Assembly: GCA_023390785.1 (NCBI GenBank)
Contig: JAEWCE010000283.1
Location: 1-8,259 of the forward strand
Reading direction: 5' to 3'
DNA: 8,259 nt
Source of the DNA: Pseudomonadota bacterium
Lineage (GTDB): Bacteria; Pseudomonadota; Alphaproteobacteria; Rhizobiales; Devosiaceae
This document shows positions 5,045-8,259 of this stretch, in pieces. Position 1 is the first letter of the stretch. Every line of letters starts with the position of its first letter. Both the position numbers and the translations under genes were made by a program. Under the pieces are notes generated by a model. That model made no database searches, was not told where the DNA came from, and saw nothing but the letters and a program-made list of their open reading frames with translations.

Positions 5045-6631
5045 ATGCCTCATACCGTCGTTCCCATCCAGCGCGCGCTGCTCAGCGTCTTCGACAAGAC
5101 CGGCATCGAGGACTTCGCCAAGGAGCTGGCGCGGCTCGGGGTGGAGCTGGTGTCGACCGGCGGCACGGCCAGGCTGATCGCCGGCACGGGCGCCGCGGTG
5201 CGCGACATTGCCGACCTCACCGGCTTTCCCGAAATGATGGACGGCCGTGTGAAGACGCTGCACCCCAAGGTGCATGGGGGCCTCTTGGCAGTGCGCGACA
5301 ACCCCAAGCACAAGGCGGCGATGGAGGCGCACCAGATCGGCCCGATCGATCTCGTGGTGGTCAACCTCTACCCGTTCGAGGCGACCATCGCGCGCGGCGC
5401 TTCGTATGACGAGACCATCGAGAACATCGACATCGGGGGGCCGGCAATGATCCGCTCGGCGGCCAAGAACCATGCCTTTGTCACCGTGCTGGTCGATCCC
5501 AACGACTACGGGCCCGTGCTCGAGGCGATGCGGCAGCAGGGCGGGGTGCCCTACGAATTGCGGCAAAAGCTTGCTGCCAAGGCCTATGCCCGCACCGCCG
5601 CCTATGATGCCGCGATCTCGAACTGGTTCGCGCAGACGCTCGGCTATAACGATATTCCATACCGGACGTTCGGCGGGCAGCTCGCCGAAGTGATGCGCTA
5701 TGGCGAGAACCCGCACCAATGGGCAGCCTTTTACACCAATGGCGACAAGCGCCCGGGGGTGGCTACCGCGACGCAGGTGCAGGGCAAGTCGCTGAGCTAC
5801 AACAACCTCAACGACACCGATGCGGCCTTCGAGCTGATCTCGGAGTTCGATCCTGCCGTGCCGGCGGTCGCCATCATCAAGCACGCCAATCCGTGCGGCG
5901 TCGCCACCGGCACGTCGCTGGTCGATGCTTACCAGAAGGCCTATCGCTGCGATCCGGTGTCGGCCTACGGCGGCATCGTGGCGCTGAACCAGGAGATCGA
6001 CGCGGCCATCGCCGGCGAGATCACCAAGATCTTCACCGAGGTCATCGTCGCCCCCGCGGCCAGCGCCGAAGCGCAGAAGATCATCGCCACCAAGAAGAAT
6101 TTGCGCCTCTTGCTCACCGGCGCGCTGGCCGATCCGAAGGCGGCCGGGCTCACCTTCAAATCGCTGAGCGGCGGCATGCTGGTGCAGAGCCGCGACAGCG
6201 GCCGCATCGACGAGCTCGAACTCAAGGTGGTGACGAAAAAGCAGCCGAGCCCGGCCGAGCTGGCCGACCTCAAGCTCGCCATGACCGTCGCCAAGCACGT
6301 CAAATCCAACGCCATCGTCTATGTGAAGGACGGTGCCACCGTGGGCATCGGCGCGGGGCAGATGAGCCGCGTCGATTCCTCACGCATCGCGCACCGCAAA
6401 TCGGTGGATGCGGCGCAGGCGGCGGGCCTCGACGAGGCGCTGACCAAGGGGTCGGTGGTGGCGTCCGACGCGTTCTTTCCGTTCCCCGACGGCATGCTGG
6501 CGGCGGTCGAGGCGGGGGCCACCGCCGTCATCCAGCCGGGCGGCTCGGTCAACGATCAATTGGTCATCGACGCCGCCAACGACAAGGGGGTCGCAATGGT
6601 GCTGACCGGCATGCGCCACTTCCGGCACTGA
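5045..6631 (+). CDS. purH: Bifunctional AICAR formyltransferase / IMP cyclohydrolase
   Basis: Catalyses the last two steps of de novo purine synthesis: formylation of AICAR with 10-formyl-tetrahydrofolate, then ring closure to IMP. The 528 residues are full length. The N-terminal MGS-like cyclohydrolase domain shows RALLSVFDKTGIEDFAKEL (10-28), STGGTARL (37-44), GRVKTLHPKVHGG (67-79), DLVVVNLYPFE (102-112) and NIDIGGPAMIRSAAKN (127-142). The transferase domain shows RYGENPHQ (218-225), YNNLNDTDAAFEL (252-264), the catalytic Lys279-His280 in IIKHANPCG, DPVSAYGGIVALN (303-315), KSNAIVYVKDGATVGIGAGQMSRVDS (420-445), SDAFFPFPDG (474-483) and the C-terminal TGMRHFRH. AAGGG lies 7 nt before the ATG. 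A 14-bp stem-loop separates it from the ABC exporter. Its last 68 bases overlap, antisense, the end of the vapB-like frame. Confidence 0.98.
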   Translation: MPHTVVPIQRALLSVFDKTGIEDFAKELARLGVELVSTGGTARLIAGTGAAVRDIADLTGFPEMMDGRVKTLHPKVHGGLLAVRDNPKHKAAMEAHQIGPIDLVVVNLYPFEATIARGASYDETIENIDIGGPAMIRSAAKNHAFVTVLVDPNDYGPVLEAMRQQGGVPYELRQKLAAKAYARTAAYDAAISNWFAQTLGYNDIPYRTFGGQLAEVMRYGENPHQWAAFYTNGDKRPGVATATQVQGKSLSYNNLNDTDAAFELISEFDPAVPAVAIIKHANPCGVATGTSLVDAYQKAYRCDPVSAYGGIVALNQEIDAAIAGEITKIFTEVIVAPAASAEAQKIIATKKNLRLLLTGALADPKAAGLTFKSLSGGMLVQSRDSGRIDELELKVVTKKQPSPAELADLKLAMTVAKHVKSNAIVYVKDGATVGIGAGQMSRVDSSRIAHRKSVDAAQAAGLDEALTKGSVVASDAFFPFPDGMLAAVEAGATAVIQPGGSVNDQLVIDAANDKGVAMVLTGMRHFRH

Positions 6632-6809
6632 GCCGGATAGGCGGCGCGTCCCAGCCGACTCCGCGAAGGCGTTCGAGGGCCTGCCGAAGCTCCTCATTGC
6701 GCACCGCCCGGCGTATGGCCTCTTCAATCGCCGCTTTCTTGGTCGTCTTGCCGGTGACCTGCATGGTCTGCGTCATCAAGTCGTCATTGACGTCGATGTT
6801 CGTTCGCAC
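6564..6809 (-). CDS. vapB: Solitary VapB-type antitoxin with aberrant C-terminus, no VapC partner
   Basis: Residues 1-53 read as a VapB-family antitoxin: M-RTNIDVNDDLM, then TGKTTKKAAIEEAIRRAVRNEELRQALERLRGVGW. The first part is the ribbon-helix-helix DNA-binding region and the second leads toward the toxin-binding tail. The GTG start (6809-6807) is chosen because GGAGG is 5 nt upstream and the result is the usual MRTNID N-terminus; a TTG one codon earlier is possible. VapB proteins normally stop soon after the GW motif (about 65-70 residues). Here the frame continues to 81 residues, and from about residue 60 it is simply antisense of the purH 3' end, rich in Arg and Pro. No vapC (PIN-domain nuclease) follows, since purH occupies that DNA, and none precedes it. 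It is likely an orphan or the remnant of a toxin-antitoxin pair whose toxin was lost. It begins 43 bp after the acyltransferase stop on the same strand, with no clear promoter or terminator between. Confidence 0.75.
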   Translation of the reverse strand: MRTNIDVNDDLMTQTMQVTGKTTKKAAIEEAIRRAVRNEELRQALERLRGVGWDAPPIRLSAGSGACRSAPLRPPCRWRRR

Positions 6810-6852
6810 CAAGACCTCCGATGTGTATCGCGCCGTTTGCGTTCAACGATTG

Positions 6853-8013
6853 CTAGGCCCGCGCCTTCACTGGCCGCTGCACGGCGCGGCGCACAAAAGT
6901 GCTCACCCGCCGGCGCCACCAGGCGTCGAGCAGGGCGAAGGGCAGGGCCAGAACCACCGTCAGCGCCAGCGTCGCGGCCGCGGTGCAGGCAAAGCGCACG
7001 GCCGGTGGCGCACCCGCTGCCCAGACGAAGGTGGCGCTGCCTAACGTGCAGATGGCGACCACCTGCACCAGGTATACGGGAAAGCTCAACTGCCCCAGCC
7101 AGCGCGCGAAGCGGCCGGAGAGGCCGCGCTCGAGATCGGACCTTAACGCCGCGATCACGGCCACCGCGCCGACCGACTGCAGCAGCAGCCCGGCCAACCA
7201 GCGCCCCGATTGGGGCAGCGCCAGCAGCGGTGAAAACAGGTTCGCCGCGCCTTCATAGCTCAGCAGCAGCAGGCCGGCGACAAGCAGTGCAATCGCCATG
7301 GGTCGCGTCGGCCTCCAGCCGCTCCGCGACAATAGGCAGGCGAGGCCGCAACCCAGCACGAAGGGAACCAGGTAGGGCTCGAACAGCGTGGCCGCTACCG
7401 CCGCGAGGGCAAACGTTGCCGCCGCGGTCTTGTCCGATCGTGTCGCGAGCAGGCCTGCCAGCGCGAAGACCGCAAAGCTGCCGAGCAGCTCCCACTGCAT
7501 GGTCCACAGCGACGAATTGTAGTTGGCGTCGGCGCCGAACCAAAGCGTCACGGACTGCCCGAGCGCGTCGACCAGACCGGGTTGGAAGCCGTGCGGCAGG
7601 TGCGCGTTGCCGAAGCTCATGAGCCATTGCGACCCGCTGACCGCTGCGGCGTCGGCATTGGCATTGAGATGCCAGAGCAGCACCAGCGCTCCGGCCAGCA
7701 TCGAGACGGCGGGGGCGAGCCAAAGCCGCGGCCAGCGCTTTATGGCGTCGGCCACCACGTGGCCGGCGCTGCGCCCGGCGAAAGTACGGGAGGTCAGCAC
7801 AAAGCCGGACAGCGCAAAAAAGAAGATCACGGCGCCGGCGCCGTTCTGGGTCCAGCCCAGCAGGCTGCCGGCCAGCATTGCCTTCACCGCCGGCGCAAAG
7901 CCGAGCAGCAGATGATGCAGCAACACGATGAAGGCGGCGACGCCGCGGCCCGCTTCGAGGGCAACCAGCCGCGCCTCGTGTCCACTTGCCGGCGCCGCAC
8001 CAGCATCGCTCAT
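6853..8013 (-). CDS. Integral membrane acyltransferase, acyltransferase-3 (OafA/YrhL) family
   Basis: A 386-residue multi-pass protein with roughly ten hydrophobic helices. Members of this family transfer acetyl or other acyl groups to sugars of O-antigen, exopolysaccharide, peptidoglycan, Nod factor or antibiotics at the inner membrane. The family's N-terminal motif is present: LEAGRGVAAFIVLLHH (19-34), with Arg23 and His34 at the usual 11-residue spacing. FFFALSGFVLTSR (64-76) corresponds to FF.lSGFl, SLWTMQWELLGS (168-179) to the WSL..E motif, and LGQLSFPVYLVQ (306-317) to the last-helix LG..SY.iYL.H motif, with Gln in place of His. No extra C-terminal SGNH domain is present. The start ATG overlaps the stop of the upstream NAD-glutamate dehydrogenase (ATGA at 8013-8010), which implies translational coupling. 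The acceptor cannot be predicted, since no polysaccharide genes are nearby. Confidence 0.88.
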   Translation of the reverse strand: MSDAGAAPASGHEARLVALEAGRGVAAFIVLLHHLLLGFAPAVKAMLAGSLLGWTQNGAGAVIFFFALSGFVLTSRTFAGRSAGHVVADAIKRWPRLWLAPAVSMLAGALVLLWHLNANADAAAVSGSQWLMSFGNAHLPHGFQPGLVDALGQSVTLWFGADANYNSSLWTMQWELLGSFAVFALAGLLATRSDKTAAATFALAAVAATLFEPYLVPFVLGCGLACLLSRSGWRPTRPMAIALLVAGLLLLSYEGAANLFSPLLALPQSGRWLAGLLLQSVGAVAVIAALRSDLERGLSGRFARWLGQLSFPVYLVQVVAICTLGSATFVWAAGAPPAVRFACTAAATLALTVVLALPFALLDAWWRRRVSTFVRRAVQRPVKARA

Positions 8014-8259
8014 GCCGAGCGCGCCAGGTCCGACAGCAGGCCGGCGGCGACGCTTAGCCGGGAGACGGTCATGTCGCCTTTGGTCAGGCCATGCACGGCG
8101 GCGGCGACGCGGTCCACCGCGTCGGGGCGGGCCTGGCGCCAGGCGGCGAGGCGGGTTTCGATCTCGCCGCGGCCGGCGGCCCGCACGTCGGCGGTCAGGT
8201 CGCGTTGCGCGCGCATCAGGTTGGCGAGCGCCCGGGCGAGCGCCATGCGATCGAAGCGG
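8010..8259 (-). CDS. NAD-specific glutamate dehydrogenase (large ~180-kDa type), C-terminal end only
   Basis: The frame is open from the right edge and ends in TGA at 8012-8010, giving 82 C-terminal residues. RFDRMALARALANLMRAQRDLTADV, then LAAWRQARPDAVDRVAAAV and the final GDMTVSRLSVAAGLLSDLA, resemble the C-terminus of the large bacterial NAD-glutamate dehydrogenases (Bac_GDH family, about 1600 residues), which typically read 'WDR.al...l..aqr.lt..v' and end 'ltvskLsVAagll.dl'. The internal Met at 8246 is not the start; coding continues off the window. These enzymes deaminate glutamate for catabolism and are common in alphaproteobacteria. Identification rests on a short tail without catalytic residues, so it is good but not certain. 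The following acyltransferase overlaps it by 4 nt. Confidence 0.75.
   Translation of the reverse strand, partial: RFDRMALARALANLMRAQRDLTADVRAAGRGEIETRLAAWRQARPDAVDRVAAAVHGLTKGDMTVSRLSVAAGLLSDLARSA

Noticed and set aside
3326..6298. A 990-codon open frame on the minus strand opposite the ABC exporter and purH.
   Set aside because: It is antisense to two unmistakable genes. It is rich in His, Arg, Gly and Asp with no domain, as expected for a stop-poor shadow frame in GC-rich DNA.
6632..6852. A VapC toxin or hidden small gene around the vapB-like gene.
   Set aside because: No PIN-domain-like frame with its acidic residues exists on either strand there; the adjacent DNA is purH on one side and the acyltransferase on the other.
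5719..7044. A 441-codon plus-strand frame overlapping purH and the following genes.
   Set aside because: It is an out-of-frame reading of purH continuing over vapB and acyltransferase DNA, with Arg-rich low-complexity composition.
1..8259. CRISPR array, tRNA or rRNA genes, transposase or long direct repeats.
   Set aside because: No regularly spaced repeats, cloverleaf-like segments, rRNA stretches or transposase motifs were seen on reading both strands.

Overview
The window is GC-rich, gene-dense chromosomal DNA from an alphaproteobacterium. The large bacterial NAD-glutamate dehydrogenase, the leuD and purH variants and the codon use suggest the Hyphomicrobiales, possibly a Devosia-like genus; the genus is an inference. 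I see no tRNA, rRNA, CRISPR array, insertion sequence or phage gene.

Layout. (1) Positions 1-772, minus: N-terminal 257 residues of a compact Glu/Leu/Phe/Val-type glutamate dehydrogenase, cut by the window edge. (2) A 138-bp divergent gap, then a Rnk/GreA-GreB C-terminal-domain protein (911-1336, plus). (3) Convergent to it, a minus-strand pair: leuD (1733-2338), followed after 4 nt by a Rid/YjgF-family protein (1333-1728). (4) A small VOC/glyoxalase-fold protein (2513-2893, minus). (5) Divergent from the VOC gene, a type I ABC exporter with fused membrane and ATPase domains (3164-4966, plus). Its unusually structured leader has a sigma70-like promoter, a 15-codon upstream ORF with a much better Shine-Dalgarno than the exporter, and competing inverted repeats around that Shine-Dalgarno. 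(6) A perfect 14-bp stem, then purH (5045-6631, plus). (7) On the minus strand reading leftwards from the right edge: the last 82 codons of an NAD-dependent large glutamate dehydrogenase, an ATGA-coupled membrane acyltransferase (6853-8013), and a solitary VapB-type antitoxin (6564-6809) whose end runs antisense into purH with no VapC toxin.

Most genes are core metabolism: leucine synthesis, purine synthesis and glutamate catabolism. Parts of two unrelated glutamate dehydrogenase families lie only about 7 kb apart. The most distinctive element is the exporter leader. It looks like a translation-dependent control region: a leader peptide whose ribosome binding site can pair either with an upstream arm (11 bp) or with a segment inside the leader ORF (6 bp). 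I do not recognise the peptide. The regulatory model is inferred from base complementarity and spacing only.
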